Shown here: positions 28,040 to 37,348 of the stretch, one piece after another
Layout of the letters: each line of letters begins with the position of its first letter
Numbering within the stretch: the stretch's first letter is position 1
Assembly: GCF_000526635.1 (NCBI RefSeq)
Contig: NZ_JAGL01000017.1
Coordinates: forward strand, 26,871 to 90,870
Source of the DNA: Aminobacter sp. J41
GTDB taxonomy: Bacteria; Pseudomonadota; Alphaproteobacteria; Rhizobiales; Rhizobiaceae
Direction: 5' to 3'
DNA length: 64,000 nucleotides
Position numbers and translations under genes: made by a program
The notes under the pieces: generated by a model
Seen by the model: the letters and a program-made list of their open reading frames with translations, nothing else
Databases searched by the model: none
Told to the model about the DNA's origin: nothing

Positions 28040-29536
28040 ATGTCCGGTCTCGTCATGCCCGCGCTCAACGCGCAGACAATCGCCCGCCGCGATGAAATCA
28101 TCGCCGACATGAAGATCATCGTCCCGGGCGAGGGCGTCGTTCACACCGAGAACGGCATGCGCCCGTTCGAGACGGACGCGCTGACCGCTTACCGCCAGAT
28201 GCCGCTGGTCGTTGTCCTGCCGGAGACGGTACAGCAGGTCTCGCGCATCCTGAAATATTGCCACGACCGCAATATCCGCGTCGTGCCGCGCGGCTCGGGC
28301 ACGTCGCTGTCGGGCGGTGCGCTGCCGCTGGGCGACGCGGTGCTGCTGGTGATGACCCGCTTCAACCGCATCCTCGACATCGACTACGCCAACCGCACGG
28401 TGACCGCGCAGCCGGGCGTGACCAATCTCGGCATCACCAATTCCGTCCAGCACGAGGGCTTCTACTACGCGCCGGACCCGTCGTCGCAGATCGCCTGCTC
28501 GATCGGCGGCAACATCGCCGAAAATTCCGGCGGCGTGCACTCGCTGAAATACGGCCTCACCGCCAACAACGTGCTCGGCATTGAGATGGTGTTGATGAAC
28601 GGCGAGGTGGTGCGCATTGGCGGCAAGCATCTCGACGCGGAGGGCTATGACCTTCTCGGCATCATGACCGGCTCGGAAGGCCTGCTTGGCGTCGTCACCG
28701 AGGTCACGGTCCGTATCCTCAAGAAGCCGGAGACGGCGCGCGCCGTGCTGCTCGGCTTTCCGTCGAGTGAGCAGGCCGGCCAGTGCGTTGCCGACATCAT
28801 CGGCGCGGGCATCATTCCCGGCGGCATGGAGATGATGGACCGGCCCGCGATCCACGCGGCCGAAGACTTTGTTCACGCCGGCTATCCGCTCGATGTCGAG
28901 GCGCTGCTGATCGTCGAGCTCGACGGCCCGGCGGCCGAGGTCGACCACCTGATCCAGCGCGTCGAAACGCTTGCCAGAGCGAACGGCTCGACCACCTGTC
29001 TCGTCTCGAATTCCGAAGCCGAGCGCATGACCTTCTGGGCCGGCCGCAAGGCCGCGTTCCCGGCAGTCGGCCGCATCTCGCCCGATTATCTCTGCATGGA
29101 CGGCACCATTCCGCGCAAGGAACTGCCGAAGGTGCTGGCTGGTATGCGCGAGCTCTCGGAAAAGCATCGCCTGCGCGTCGCCAACGTCTTCCACGCCGGC
29201 GATGGCAATCTGCATCCGCTGATCCTCTACGACGCCAACAAGGACGACGAGTTGGAGCGTGCCGAGGCGTTTGGCGCCGACATCCTGCGGCTCTGCGTGA
29301 AGGTCGGCGGTGTTCTGACTGGCGAGCACGGCGTTGGCGTCGAAAAGCGCGACCTGATGCCAGAAATGTTTTCCGAGGACGACCTCAACCAGCAGATCCG
29401 GGTCAAGTGCGCCTTCGACCCCAACCATCTGCTCAACCCCGGCAAGGTGTTCCCGCAGCTGCACCGCTGCGCCGAGCTTGGCCGCATGCACGTGCATCGC
29501 GGCCAGATCGCCTTTCCGGACATTCCGAGATTCTGA
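28040..29536 (+). CDS. glcD: Glycolate oxidase, FAD subunit
   Basis: The 498-residue protein belongs to the FAD-linked oxidase family. PRGSGTSLSGGALP and GVTNLGITN are FAD-binding blocks, with NIAENSGGVHSLKYG, and the C-terminal part has VFHAGDGNLHPLIL and GVLTGEHGVGVEKRDLM. With GlcE and GlcF it oxidises glycolate to glyoxylate and passes electrons to the respiratory chain. The ATG at 28040 has GGAG 7 bases upstream and starts near the family N-terminus. glcE follows with one base of overlap (TGATG). Confidence 0.95.
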   Translation: MSGLVMPALNAQTIARRDEIIADMKIIVPGEGVVHTENGMRPFETDALTAYRQMPLVVVLPETVQQVSRILKYCHDRNIRVVPRGSGTSLSGGALPLGDAVLLVMTRFNRILDIDYANRTVTAQPGVTNLGITNSVQHEGFYYAPDPSSQIACSIGGNIAENSGGVHSLKYGLTANNVLGIEMVLMNGEVVRIGGKHLDAEGYDLLGIMTGSEGLLGVVTEVTVRILKKPETARAVLLGFPSSEQAGQCVADIIGAGIIPGGMEMMDRPAIHAAEDFVHAGYPLDVEALLIVELDGPAAEVDHLIQRVETLARANGSTTCLVSNSEAERMTFWAGRKAAFPAVGRISPDYLCMDGTIPRKELPKVLAGMRELSEKHRLRVANVFHAGDGNLHPLILYDANKDDELERAEAFGADILRLCVKVGGVLTGEHGVGVEKRDLMPEMFSEDDLNQQIRVKCAFDPNHLLNPGKVFPQLHRCAELGRMHVHRGQIAFPDIPRF

Positions 29537-30741
29537 TGACCCGTTTCACGCCAACCACACCGGAAGAAGTGCTCGAGACCGTCCGCTGGGCGGCCGCAGA
29601 GGAAACACCCGTCGAGGTGCTGGGGCACGGGTCGAAGCGCGGGATCGGCCATGTCACCCAGACCGAGCACCAGATCGACCTGTCGAAGCTGACAGGTGTC
29701 ACGCTCTATGAGCCGGAGGAACTGGTGCTTTCGGCGCGCGCCGGAACGCCGCTCGCCGAGATCGAGGCGCTGCTGGCCGAGCACAACCAGGAGCTCCAGT
29801 TCGAGCCGCTCGACTACGGCCCGCTGCTCGGCGAGGCTGAGGGCCGCGGTACGATCGGTGGCGTGCTGGCGGCCAACCTTTCCGGCCCGCGCCGGCTGAA
29901 GGCGGGTGCCGCGCGCGACCACATCCTCGGCATTCATGCCGTCTCCGGTCGAGGCGAAGCGTTCAAGTCGGGCGGGCGCGTCGTCAAGAACGTCACCGGC
30001 TATGATCTTTCCAAGGCCATGGCAGGTTCCTGGGGCACGCTTGCCGTCGTCACCGACGTCACCTTCAAGGTCATGCCTCGCGCGGAGACGGAAGCAACGC
30101 TCGTCCTGCGCGGCCTGGCCGAAGAACAGGCGGCGGAAGCGATGTCGATCGCGATGGGCTCGAGCGGCGAGGTCGCGTCCGTCGCGCATCTGCCCGAAAG
30201 CGTCACCGGCCGCGTGCTCGACGGCGCCTTGCGCGGCAAGGGCTCGACCCTGCTGCGCCTCGAAGGCTTTGGCCCCTCGGTCGACTACCGTTTCGAGCGC
30301 CTGGCCGCCCTCCTGCAGGGCAGGGGCACGCAAGGGCGCATCGATGGTGATGAGTCGCGAAAACTCTGGCGCGAGATCCGCGACTGCCGGCCCTTCGCCG
30401 ACGGCACCCCGCGCCCTGTCTGGCGGGTGTCGATGACGCCGTCGGAAGGCCACCGCATGGTGATGGCGCTGCGCATGGAAGCAGCCGTCGATGCCTTTTA
30501 CGACTGGCAGGGCGGCCTGATCTGGCTGCGCATGGAGGCCTATCCGGAAGCGGAGGCCGTGCGCCGCCTCATCGCGCAGTTCGGCGGCGGGCACGCAACG
30601 CTCATTCGCGCGCATCCGATGGTTCGCGACGGCGTTCCCTTGTTCCAGCCGCCGGCGCGGGGCCTTGCCGCCCTGTCGCAGCGCCTCAAGGAACAATTCG
30701 ACCCTAAGGGTATCCTCAATCCCGGCAGGATGGGTTTCTGA
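29536..30741 (+). CDS. glcE: Glycolate oxidase, FAD-binding subunit
   Basis: The 401-residue protein is a second, shorter FAD-domain subunit: VLGHGSKRGIGHV, ARAGTPLAEIEALLAEHNQ, GTIGGVLAANLSGPRR and VKNVTGYDLSKAMAGSWG match GlcE. It lacks the full C-terminal substrate domain of GlcD. It starts at the ATG overlapping the glcD stop and ends overlapping the glcF start (TGATG at both joins), so all three subunits are translated together. Confidence 0.95.
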   Translation: MTRFTPTTPEEVLETVRWAAAEETPVEVLGHGSKRGIGHVTQTEHQIDLSKLTGVTLYEPEELVLSARAGTPLAEIEALLAEHNQELQFEPLDYGPLLGEAEGRGTIGGVLAANLSGPRRLKAGAARDHILGIHAVSGRGEAFKSGGRVVKNVTGYDLSKAMAGSWGTLAVVTDVTFKVMPRAETEATLVLRGLAEEQAAEAMSIAMGSSGEVASVAHLPESVTGRVLDGALRGKGSTLLRLEGFGPSVDYRFERLAALLQGRGTQGRIDGDESRKLWREIRDCRPFADGTPRPVWRVSMTPSEGHRMVMALRMEAAVDAFYDWQGGLIWLRMEAYPEAEAVRRLIAQFGGGHATLIRAHPMVRDGVPLFQPPARGLAALSQRLKEQFDPKGILNPGRMGF

Positions 30742-32051
30742 TGCAGACCAACTTTTCGCTCGCCCAGCTCGCCGATCCGCACGTCGCGGAGGCCGAATCC
30801 ATCCTGCGCAAATGCGTCCACTGCGGCTTCTGCACGGCGACCTGCCCGACCTTCGTCACGCTCGGCAACGAGCTCGACAGCCCGCGCGGGCGCATCTACC
30901 TGATCAAGGACATGCTCGAGAACGGTCGTGCGGCCGATGACGAGATCGTCACCCACATCGACCGCTGCCTGTCGTGCCTGTCCTGCATGACGACCTGCCC
31001 GTCGGGCGTGAACTACATGCACCTGGTCGATCATGCCCGCACGCATATCGAGAAGACCTACAGGCGCCCGCTGATCGACCGCATGATCCGGTCGCTTCTG
31101 GCGGCGGTGCTGCCCTACCCGTCGCGGTTCCGCGCAGCGCTGAAGCTGGCGGCGCTCGGACGCCCGTTCACGGGGCTGTTCGACAAGGTCCGGCCGCTGC
31201 GCCCGCTTGGTGCCATGCTGCGGCTGGCGCCCGAGACGGTTCCGGCGGCCTCGAAGATCTCCGAGCCTGCGACCCATGCCGCCGCCGGCACGAGGCGTGG
31301 CCGCGTTGCCATCCTTACCGGCTGCGCGCAGTCGGTGCTGGAGCCAGGCATCAACGACGCGACCGTTTCCCTGCTCAACCGCATCGGCGTCGAGGTCGTG
31401 GTGCCTGAGGGCGAGGGCTGCTGCGGCGCGCTGGTGCACCACATGGGCCGCGAGGAGGAGTCGCTTGCAGCTGCCCGCCGCAACGTCGACGCCTGGACGC
31501 GCGAGATCGACAATGGCGGGCTCGACGCCATCATCATCACCGCCTCCGGCTGCGGCACGACGATCAAGGATTACGGCTTCATGCTGCGCCTCGATCCGGC
31601 CTATGCGGAAAAGGCCGCGCGCGTGTCTGCATTGGCGAAAGACATCACCGAGTACCTTGCCTCGATCGAATTGCCGGAGCCCGCGATCCGTCCGGGCCTC
31701 ACCGTTGCCTATCACTCGGCCTGCTCGATGCAGCACGGCCAGAAGGTCGTGCGTCAGCCGAAGGAGCTGCTTCAGAAGGCAGGGTTCATTGTCAAGGAAC
31801 CGGCGGAAGGGCACCTCTGCTGCGGCTCGGCCGGCACCTACAACATCCTGCAGCCGGAGATTTCGGCAAAACTCAAGGCGCGCAAGGTGAAGAACATCGA
31901 GGCGACGGGTGCTGCACTCGTCGCCACCGGCAATATCGGCTGCATCACCCAGATCGCCTCGGCGGCCAGGTTGCCGGTGGTGCATACGGTAAAACTGCTC
32001 GACTGGGCCTATGGCGGAAGGAAGCCGGAGGGTGTGCCGTCGGCGGGGTAG
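30741..32051 (+). CDS. glcF: Glycolate oxidase, iron-sulfur subunit
   Basis: The 436-residue protein has two [4Fe-4S] ferredoxin motifs, CVHCGFCTATCPT near residue 28 and CLSCLSCMTTCPSG near residue 78. Two CCG domains follow (GEGCCGALVHHMG and HLCCGSAGTYN). It carries electrons from the flavin subunits GlcD/GlcE. Last gene of the operon. No intrinsic terminator with a T tract is seen; a 50-bp palindrome-rich repeat begins 102 bases after the stop. Confidence 0.95.
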   Translation: MQTNFSLAQLADPHVAEAESILRKCVHCGFCTATCPTFVTLGNELDSPRGRIYLIKDMLENGRAADDEIVTHIDRCLSCLSCMTTCPSGVNYMHLVDHARTHIEKTYRRPLIDRMIRSLLAAVLPYPSRFRAALKLAALGRPFTGLFDKVRPLRPLGAMLRLAPETVPAASKISEPATHAAAGTRRGRVAILTGCAQSVLEPGINDATVSLLNRIGVEVVVPEGEGCCGALVHHMGREEESLAAARRNVDAWTREIDNGGLDAIIITASGCGTTIKDYGFMLRLDPAYAEKAARVSALAKDITEYLASIELPEPAIRPGLTVAYHSACSMQHGQKVVRQPKELLQKAGFIVKEPAEGHLCCGSAGTYNILQPEISAKLKARKVKNIEATGAALVATGNIGCITQIASAARLPVVHTVKLLDWAYGGRKPEGVPSAG

Positions 32052-32153
32052 GGACGGTCGACGGTCCGCAGCTGTCGTTGGCGCTGTGCATTGAATGCAA
32101 GCGCAGAGCAGCTGAGAAGCAGCGTCTGCATCTGAAATGCAGCATCCGGCAGC

Positions 32154-32203
32154 CCCCTCCGCCGCCTTCGGCGGCACCTCCCCCGCTTCGCAGGGGAGGA
32201 TCC
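32154..32203 (+). repeat. 50-bp repeat, copy 1 (inverted relative to copy 2)
   Basis: This 50-base unit contains two hairpins (GCCGCC-TTCG-GGCGGC and CCCC-x-GCTTCGC-x-GGGG) and is the exact reverse complement of 32455-32504. It is similar to rhizobial intergenic palindromic elements. There is no gene in 32052-32693. Confidence 0.85.
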
Positions 32204-32250
32204 TGAGGTCGCAGCTCACGGCCAGGCCCCGCTTATCTTGGAGCGTCTCT

Positions 32251-32304
32251 GGCATGGATCCCCTGCTCGCGCCCGCTTCGCGGGCTTGGCGAGGATGACG
32301 AAGA
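32251..32304 (-). repeat. Palindromic repeat, reverse orientation, with inserted hairpin
   Basis: Read on the minus strand it gives CTTCGTCATCCTCGCC, a GCCCGCGAAGCGGGC hairpin, then GGGGATCCATGCC. The ends match the TCGTCAT...CCATGCC family seen at 20664 and 32370. Confidence 0.55.
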
Positions 32305-32369
32305 GGAAGGGGCCCGGAAAATCAGCAACGTTTCAGCAGCTAGGGATCGGACCGCTGCATCATTTCCGC

Positions 32370-32410
32370 TTCGTCATGGCCGGGCTTGACCCGGCCATCC
32401 ATGCCGGCAC
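32370..32410 (+). repeat. Palindromic intergenic repeat (TCGTCAT-stem-CTTGA-stem-CCATGCCGG type)
   Basis: ATGGCCGGG (32376-32384), CTTGA, CCCGGCCAT (32390-32398), then CCATGCCGGCACG. Flanks and loop match the element at 20664, while the stem sequence differs but remains paired, which argues for a family kept as a hairpin. Confidence 0.8.
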
Positions 32411-32454
32411 GCTGATGCTCTCGCGGCCGTGCAGAACTTTGCGCAACGGTTCCG

Positions 32455-32504
32455 GGATCCTCCCCTGCGAAGCGGGGGAGGTGCCGCCGAAGGCGGCGGA
32501 GGGG
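32455..32504 (-). repeat. 50-bp repeat, copy 2 (exact reverse complement of copy 1)
   Basis: Begins GGATCCTCCCCTGCGAAGC and ends GGCGGCGGAGGGG. It is the exact reverse complement of 32154-32203. The two copies face each other across about 251 bases that include two other palindromes. Confidence 0.85.
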
Positions 32505-32576
32505 GCGTCTGGCATGAACCATGGCAGGCTCAAGCTTGCGCTAAATCGCGACGCTCCAAGACGTTTAACCCCGGCA

Positions 32577-32620
32577 CAAAAAACGAAAAGGGACGGATGG
32601 CCGATGCCATTCCGCCCCTT
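32577..32620 (-). terminator. Rho-independent terminator for the L,D-transpeptidase gene
   Basis: On the minus strand, 32620 to 32588 folds as an AAGGG/CCCTT-closed stem with one mismatch and one bulge (loop ATCG), followed by TTTTCGTTTTTT. It lies 74 bases after the stop of the gene on that strand. Confidence 0.75.
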
Positions 32621-32693
32621 GGCGTCGCAGCTTTCGCTGCGCCCCGGTCAGGCTTGTCCCCGAACCTGACCGGCCATCCCCCCTCCGGGATAT

Positions 32694-33506
32694 TCAGATC
32701 ACGATCACCGTCGCCCCCACCGGCACGCGGTCGTAGAGGTCGATCACGTCCTCGTTGCGCATGCGGATGCAGCCGGACGACACGTTGCCGCCGATCGTGT
32801 GCGGCTGATTGGTGCCATGAATGCGATAAAGTGTCGAGCCCAGATAAAGCGCTCGCGCGCCCAGCGGATTTTCGGGCCCGCCCTTCACGAAGGTCGGCAG
32901 GATGCGGCCCTTCTTCTTCTCGCGGGCGATCATTTCCGCAGGCGGGCGCCAGTCCGGCCACTCGGCCTTGCGCGTGACCTTGTGGGTGCCGGCCCACTCG
33001 AAGCCGGGCTTGCCGGTGCCGACGCCATAGCGGCGCGCCTTGCCGCCTTCCTCGACAAGATAGAGGAAGTGCTCGCGCGTATTGATGACGATCGTGCCTG
33101 GCTTGTGCGGGCCGTCATAATCGACGACCTGCGGCAGGAATTTTGGATCGATCTCCCGCGGCTTTGGGATGTCGCGCGGCGCGCTCGGCAGCGCGGCGGT
33201 CCGCACCTCGTCCGGCTTGCGCTCGCGGGCAACGACATTCGGCTTCGGCGTGGCACGCGAGCGCACAACCGGATCGGGCGCCACACGGACGCGGAGCGCA
33301 GGTGCCGGCTGCGGCTGGCGGCGGGGCTCTGCCCGGTGAACAGGGCGGCCCTGCGGGGCCCGCTGCAGCTGGATGACCCATGGCGCGGAAAGATCGGGAC
33401 TGACGAGCAGCGGCGGCGCCTCCCGGTAGCGGTCGCTTGCTGCTGCCTGCTGCAAGCCAAGACCCGAGATCGCAGTCGCGATCAGGAAGGACAAAGTCAA
33501 TCTCAT
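32694..33506 (-). CDS. L,D-transpeptidase (YkuD/ErfK family)
   Basis: The 270-residue protein has a signal peptide (MRLTLSFLIATAISGLG, cleavage near AAAS), an Arg/Pro-rich linker of about 90 residues, and a YkuD catalytic domain. The active-site segment is RIHGTNQPHTIGGNVSSGCI, with His and the nucleophile Cys in SSGCIRM. It forms 3-3 peptidoglycan crosslinks or anchors proteins in the periplasm. Two in-frame ATGs lie close; 33506 follows GAGGG and gives the best signal peptide. Longer starts to 33602 cannot be excluded. Confidence 0.92.
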   Translation of the reverse strand: MRLTLSFLIATAISGLGLQQAAASDRYREAPPLLVSPDLSAPWVIQLQRAPQGRPVHRAEPRRQPQPAPALRVRVAPDPVVRSRATPKPNVVARERKPDEVRTAALPSAPRDIPKPREIDPKFLPQVVDYDGPHKPGTIVINTREHFLYLVEEGGKARRYGVGTGKPGFEWAGTHKVTRKAEWPDWRPPAEMIAREKKKGRILPTFVKGGPENPLGARALYLGSTLYRIHGTNQPHTIGGNVSSGCIRMRNEDVIDLYDRVPVGATVIVI

Positions 33507-33661
33507 GCGACGTACCCTCAAACCCATCGTCGTGACGCGGATTGTCAGGACAAGCGCCGCAAAAAGTGTGAACAACCTTCCATAAAATGCCGGCGATCGC
33601 ATAAACCTTTCCGCATGGTTACCTTCGGGTTTCGCGGCTTGGTAAAGGAAGGATTGCGGGG

Positions 33662-34300
33662 ATGAGCATCGGGGAGGGGCTGGTCGCAGGCGAGGATGGC
33701 GCGCTCCGCTGCGCGTGGCACGGCAACCTGCCGGACTATCTGCGCTATCACGACCAGGAATGGGGCCATCCGGTCGACAGCGATATCCGCCTGTTCGAAA
33801 AGCTCTGCCTCGAAGGTTTCCAGTCCGGCTTGTCCTGGCTGACGATCCTGCGCAAGCGAGAGAATTTCCGCGTCGCCTTCCACGGCTTCGACTTCCGCAA
33901 GCTGGCGGAAGAAGACGAGGCGGCCGCCATCGAGCGGAACCTGCAGGATGCCGGCATCGTCCGCCATCGCGGCAAGATCGCCTCGGTCTACAACAACGCC
34001 CGCCGCGCGGTGGAGCTCGCGGAAGAAAAGGGTTCTCTCGCGCGCTTCTTCTGGTCGTTGGAGCCGGGCCCGGACGAGCGGCCGCAGGTGCTCGACTGGG
34101 CGACGCTGCGCACCCTTGGCAAGACGCCGACCTCGATTCGCATCTCGAAGGAGCTGAAGAAGCGCGGCTGGAGCTTCGTCGGGCCGACCACCGTCTACGC
34201 CTTCATGCAGGCGATGGGGCTGGTCAACGATCACATCGAGGGCTGCGTCTGCCGCCCCCGAATCGAGGAGAAGCGCGCGGCTTTCCGCCGTCCCGTCTGA
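33662..34300 (+). CDS. tag: DNA-3-methyladenine glycosylase I
   Basis: The 212-residue protein removes 3-methyladenine from alkylated DNA. It has the HhH-GPD-related Tag pattern: LRCAWHG near the start, YHDQEWGHPVDSD, FEKLCLEGFQSGLSW, RHRGKIASVYNNA and FVGPTTVYAFMQAMGLVNDH. Zinc-site residues appear as Cys in the N-terminus and the His/Cys set in DHIEGCVC. Start at 33662; GGAAGGA lies upstream. Confidence 0.96.
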   Translation: MSIGEGLVAGEDGALRCAWHGNLPDYLRYHDQEWGHPVDSDIRLFEKLCLEGFQSGLSWLTILRKRENFRVAFHGFDFRKLAEEDEAAAIERNLQDAGIVRHRGKIASVYNNARRAVELAEEKGSLARFFWSLEPGPDERPQVLDWATLRTLGKTPTSIRISKELKKRGWSFVGPTTVYAFMQAMGLVNDHIEGCVCRPRIEEKRAAFRRPV

Positions 34301-34384
34301 CGCATGCACGCGAAAGCGGGTGACACCAGCGGCACGTTAAGCTAATTCCCTGACGCCGGCGGCGAGGCTGGTGATGACAGGAGA

Positions 34385-35248
34385 ATGAGCGGGTTCATGG
34401 CGAATTTGATCGAGAGCTTGGACGACATCGCTGGGAACTATTCCGCTATCCTGTGTGACGTCTGGGGCGTGATCCACAACGGCGTCGCCTCCTTCCCTTC
34501 CGCGGTCGCGGCCCTGCAGCGGGCGCGCCAGAAGGGGCTTCCCGTCATCCTCATCACCAACGCGCCGCGCCCGAGCCCGGATGTGCGTGAGCAGATTGCC
34601 TCGCTCGGCGTACCGGACGATGCCTGGGACCGCATCATCACCTCGGGCGACGTGACGCGCGAGCTGATCCGCCACGCCCCGCGAAAAATCTTCCACATCG
34701 GCCCCGACCGCGACCTGACTCTCTATGACGGACTGGACGTCGAGATCGTCGAGGAGTTCGAGGCTGCCGCCGTCGTTTGCACCGGCCTGTTCGACGACAA
34801 CACCGAGACGCCGGAAGATTATGCCGAGATGCTGCAGCGTCTGCGCATGCGCAACCTGCCGTTCATCTGCGCAAATCCGGATATCGTGGTCGAGCGCGGC
34901 GACAAGCTGATCTGGTGCGCGGGCGCCCTTGCGCGCGACTACGGCCAGCTTGGCGGCCGCACCGAGATCGCCGGCAAGCCGCACCGCCCGATCTACGAGG
35001 CAGCACTTGCCGCCGCGAGCGAGGTGCTCGGGCGCGAGGTCTCCCGCTCGGAAGCGGTCGCCATCGGCGACGGCGTCCTGACCGACGTCAAGGGCGGCGT
35101 GACCAACGGCATTGACGTCCTCTACGTCTCCGGCGGCATCCACGCCGCCGACTATGGCGACACGCTGTCCCCGGACCCGGTGCGTCTCGCAGCCTTCCTT
35201 GACAAGCATGGGTTCGCGCCGGTGGCCGTCATTCCACGCTTGAGATAG
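34385..35248 (+). CDS. HAD-superfamily class IIA hydrolase (TIGR01459-like)
   Basis: The 287-residue protein has the HAD motifs: CDVWGVIHNG (motif I, DxWG variant typical of this family), ITNAPRPSP (motif II), and GDGVLTDVKGG (motif IV). Similar proteins are NagD/4-nitrophenylphosphatase-like phosphatases. Two starts compete: ATG 34385, with AGGAG only one base away, and ATG 34397. It lies 3 bases before ribF, an arrangement common in rhizobia, which may hint at a role near flavin phosphates, but this is inference. Confidence 0.88.
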   Translation: MSGFMANLIESLDDIAGNYSAILCDVWGVIHNGVASFPSAVAALQRARQKGLPVILITNAPRPSPDVREQIASLGVPDDAWDRIITSGDVTRELIRHAPRKIFHIGPDRDLTLYDGLDVEIVEEFEAAAVVCTGLFDDNTETPEDYAEMLQRLRMRNLPFICANPDIVVERGDKLIWCAGALARDYGQLGGRTEIAGKPHRPIYEAALAAASEVLGREVSRSEAVAIGDGVLTDVKGGVTNGIDVLYVSGGIHAADYGDTLSPDPVRLAAFLDKHGFAPVAVIPRLR

Positions 35249-35251
35249 CTG

Positions 35252-36238
35252 ATGACCGAAACTCGCATCCAGCGCATACCCTCGACGACTGCGCTGCCGG
35301 CAGCCTTGCGCGGCGGCGTCGTGGCAATCGGCAACTTTGACGGTGTGCATCGCGGGCATCAGGCCGTGCTGGAACGCGCGCTGGATGAGGCGCGCAGGAA
35401 GAACGTTCCGGCGCTGGTCCTGACCTTCGAGCCGCACCCGCGCGAGACCTTCAGGCCCGACACGCCGCTGTTTCGCCTCACCACAGCGCCGGTGCGCGCG
35501 CGGCTTCTCGAGGCGCTGGGCTTCGATGGCGTCGTCGAGCAGCACTTCGACCAGGAATTTTCCGCCTGCACCGCGACCCAGTTCGTCGAGCGGGTGCTGC
35601 TCAAGGAACTCGGCATCAGCCACGTCGTCACCGGCTACGACTTCCATTTTGGCAAAGGCCGCGAGGGAACCCCTGCCTTCCTGTTGGAGCAGGGCAACGC
35701 GCGCGGCTTTGGCGTGACGCTCGTCGACGCCTTCTGCGACGAGGGCTCCGGCGTGATCTCGTCGAGCCGCATCCGCGGTCTGCTGACAGAAGGCGATGTG
35801 ACCCAAGCAGCCGGTCTGCTCGGCTACCGCTACACGGTCATGGCCGAGATCAGCCACGGCAAGAAGCTCGGCCGCGAGCTGGGGTTCCCCACAGCCAACA
35901 TGGAGCTGGCAGTCAGCAACAGCCTGAAGCACGGCATCTACGCCGTGCGCCTGCGCCGTCCGGATGGCTCGCTGCATGACGGCGTTGCCAGCTTCGGCCG
36001 GCGTCCGACCGTCGATGATGACGGCGCGCCGCTGCTCGAAACCTTCGTGTTCGACTTTTCCGACAGCCTCTACGGCGAATGCTGCTCGGTGTCGTTCTTC
36101 GGCTATCTGCGCGGCGAGGTGAAGTTCGACGGGCTCGATCCGCTGATCGTGCAGATGAAACGCGACGAGGAGGAGGCGAGGGCGCTTCTTTCGGGCGTGA
36201 CGCCCCTGTCGGAAATCGACCTCAAAATCGCGTTCTGA
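35252..36238 (+). CDS. ribF: Bifunctional riboflavin kinase / FAD synthetase
   Basis: The 328-residue enzyme makes FMN then FAD. The N-terminal adenylyltransferase has GNFDGVHRGHQAVLE near residue 30 and ISSSRIRGLL. The C-terminal kinase has GRELGFPTANM and GVASFGRRPTVDDD. It starts 3 bases after the HAD gene, indicating an operon. FAD is needed by the glycolate and lactate oxidases nearby, though that link is general. Confidence 0.96.
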   Translation: MTETRIQRIPSTTALPAALRGGVVAIGNFDGVHRGHQAVLERALDEARRKNVPALVLTFEPHPRETFRPDTPLFRLTTAPVRARLLEALGFDGVVEQHFDQEFSACTATQFVERVLLKELGISHVVTGYDFHFGKGREGTPAFLLEQGNARGFGVTLVDAFCDEGSGVISSSRIRGLLTEGDVTQAAGLLGYRYTVMAEISHGKKLGRELGFPTANMELAVSNSLKHGIYAVRLRRPDGSLHDGVASFGRRPTVDDDGAPLLETFVFDFSDSLYGECCSVSFFGYLRGEVKFDGLDPLIVQMKRDEEEARALLSGVTPLSEIDLKIAF

Positions 36239-36318
36239 CGTAACGTCGATTCATTCAAATTTTACTCAATCCGCGCAGTGCTGTGGGGCACCCCTTTGTA
36301 TTGCGTAGGCGGGTTATC

Positions 36319-37116
36319 ATGAAATTTGGAACTCTGATTTGCACCGTGGCCGTACTGGGCCTCGGCGTGGTCCAGGCATCGGCCCAGAACCTGTTTGAAG
36401 GCGACTGGTACCTCAAGGTCGGTGGCGCCATCATGTCGAAGCCGAAGTTCGACGGCGCGTCGAAGAACAAGTTCGCGTTCCAGCCGCTGATCTCGCTTGG
36501 CAAGTCCGGCGGCTCGGCTCGGTTCACCTCGCGCAACGACAACATTTCGCTGTCGCTGATCGACACCGGCACTTTCCGCGCCGGCGCAACCGGCAAGCTG
36601 ATCTTCAAGCGCGACGAGGACGACCACCGTGACCTGCGCGGCCTGTCGCAGGTGAAGTTCGGTGGCGAGGCCGGCGCCTTCGCCGAAGTGTACCCGACCG
36701 ACTTCGCCCGCGTCCGCGGCGAGGTACGCCATGGCATCCGCACCCACGACGCGGTCGTGCTCGACGTTGCCGCCGACGCCTTCTTCGACATGACCGACAC
36801 CGTGCAGATTTCTGCCGGTCCGCGCATGTCCTTTGCGACGAAGGATTATTTCGAGACCTACTACGGCGTGAATGCAGCCGAGTCGGCTGCTTCGGGCCTT
36901 TCGGAGTACAAGCCTGGCGGCGGCATGAAGTCGTTCGGTGCGGGCGGCGCGGTCAACTGGCGCGCGACCGACGAGATCACCACCAGCGTCTTCCTCGAGT
37001 ACGAGCGGCTGGTCGGCCCCGCCGCCAAGTCGAGCCTCGTGCGCGAGCGCGGATCGAAAAACCAGGTCACGGTCGGCGCTTCGGCGACCTACCGCTTTGA
37101 TTTTTCGTTCCAGTAA
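36319..37116 (+). CDS. MipA/OmpV-like outer membrane protein
   Basis: The 265-residue protein has a signal peptide (MKFGTLICTVAVLGLGVV, cleavage near ASA-QN). The rest is rich in alternating polar/aromatic residues and ends in Phe-x-Phe (DFSFQ), as outer-membrane barrels do. Strand-like segments such as WYLKVGGAIMSKPKF, GKLIFKRDEDDH and GASATYRFDF fit the MipA family of murein-linked scaffolding proteins. The ATG at 36319 follows AGGCGGG and gives the signal peptide. Confidence 0.82.
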   Translation: MKFGTLICTVAVLGLGVVQASAQNLFEGDWYLKVGGAIMSKPKFDGASKNKFAFQPLISLGKSGGSARFTSRNDNISLSLIDTGTFRAGATGKLIFKRDEDDHRDLRGLSQVKFGGEAGAFAEVYPTDFARVRGEVRHGIRTHDAVVLDVAADAFFDMTDTVQISAGPRMSFATKDYFETYYGVNAAESAASGLSEYKPGGGMKSFGAGGAVNWRATDEITTSVFLEYERLVGPAAKSSLVRERGSKNQVTVGASATYRFDFSFQ

Positions 37117-37348
37117 GCGGCGCCTTCGGCGAATCGCCTCTTTATTCCCCGGTCAGGCTCGGCTAAAAGCGCGGGCCATGACCCAGCGCGCACCTATCTT
37201 CGCGTCGATACGAATTAGTGGCCCGGCTTTCCGGGCGGCCTGAAGGTCGCCGGAAGGTCCGGGATTCTTGCGCGTCTTCCACGCGCCCTGCCGTTTGACC
37301 ATAGCCTTGCCCGCGAGCCGCTGCCCGGGCTGACGATGCGATGAGACC

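Noticed and set aside
27932..29497. A 521-residue minus-strand frame within glcD
   Set aside because: Antisense to glcD, no motif, no ribosome site.
37117..37348. Possible T-box leader before ileS
   Set aside because: No T-box core sequence or terminator is visible; such leaders are rare in this group.
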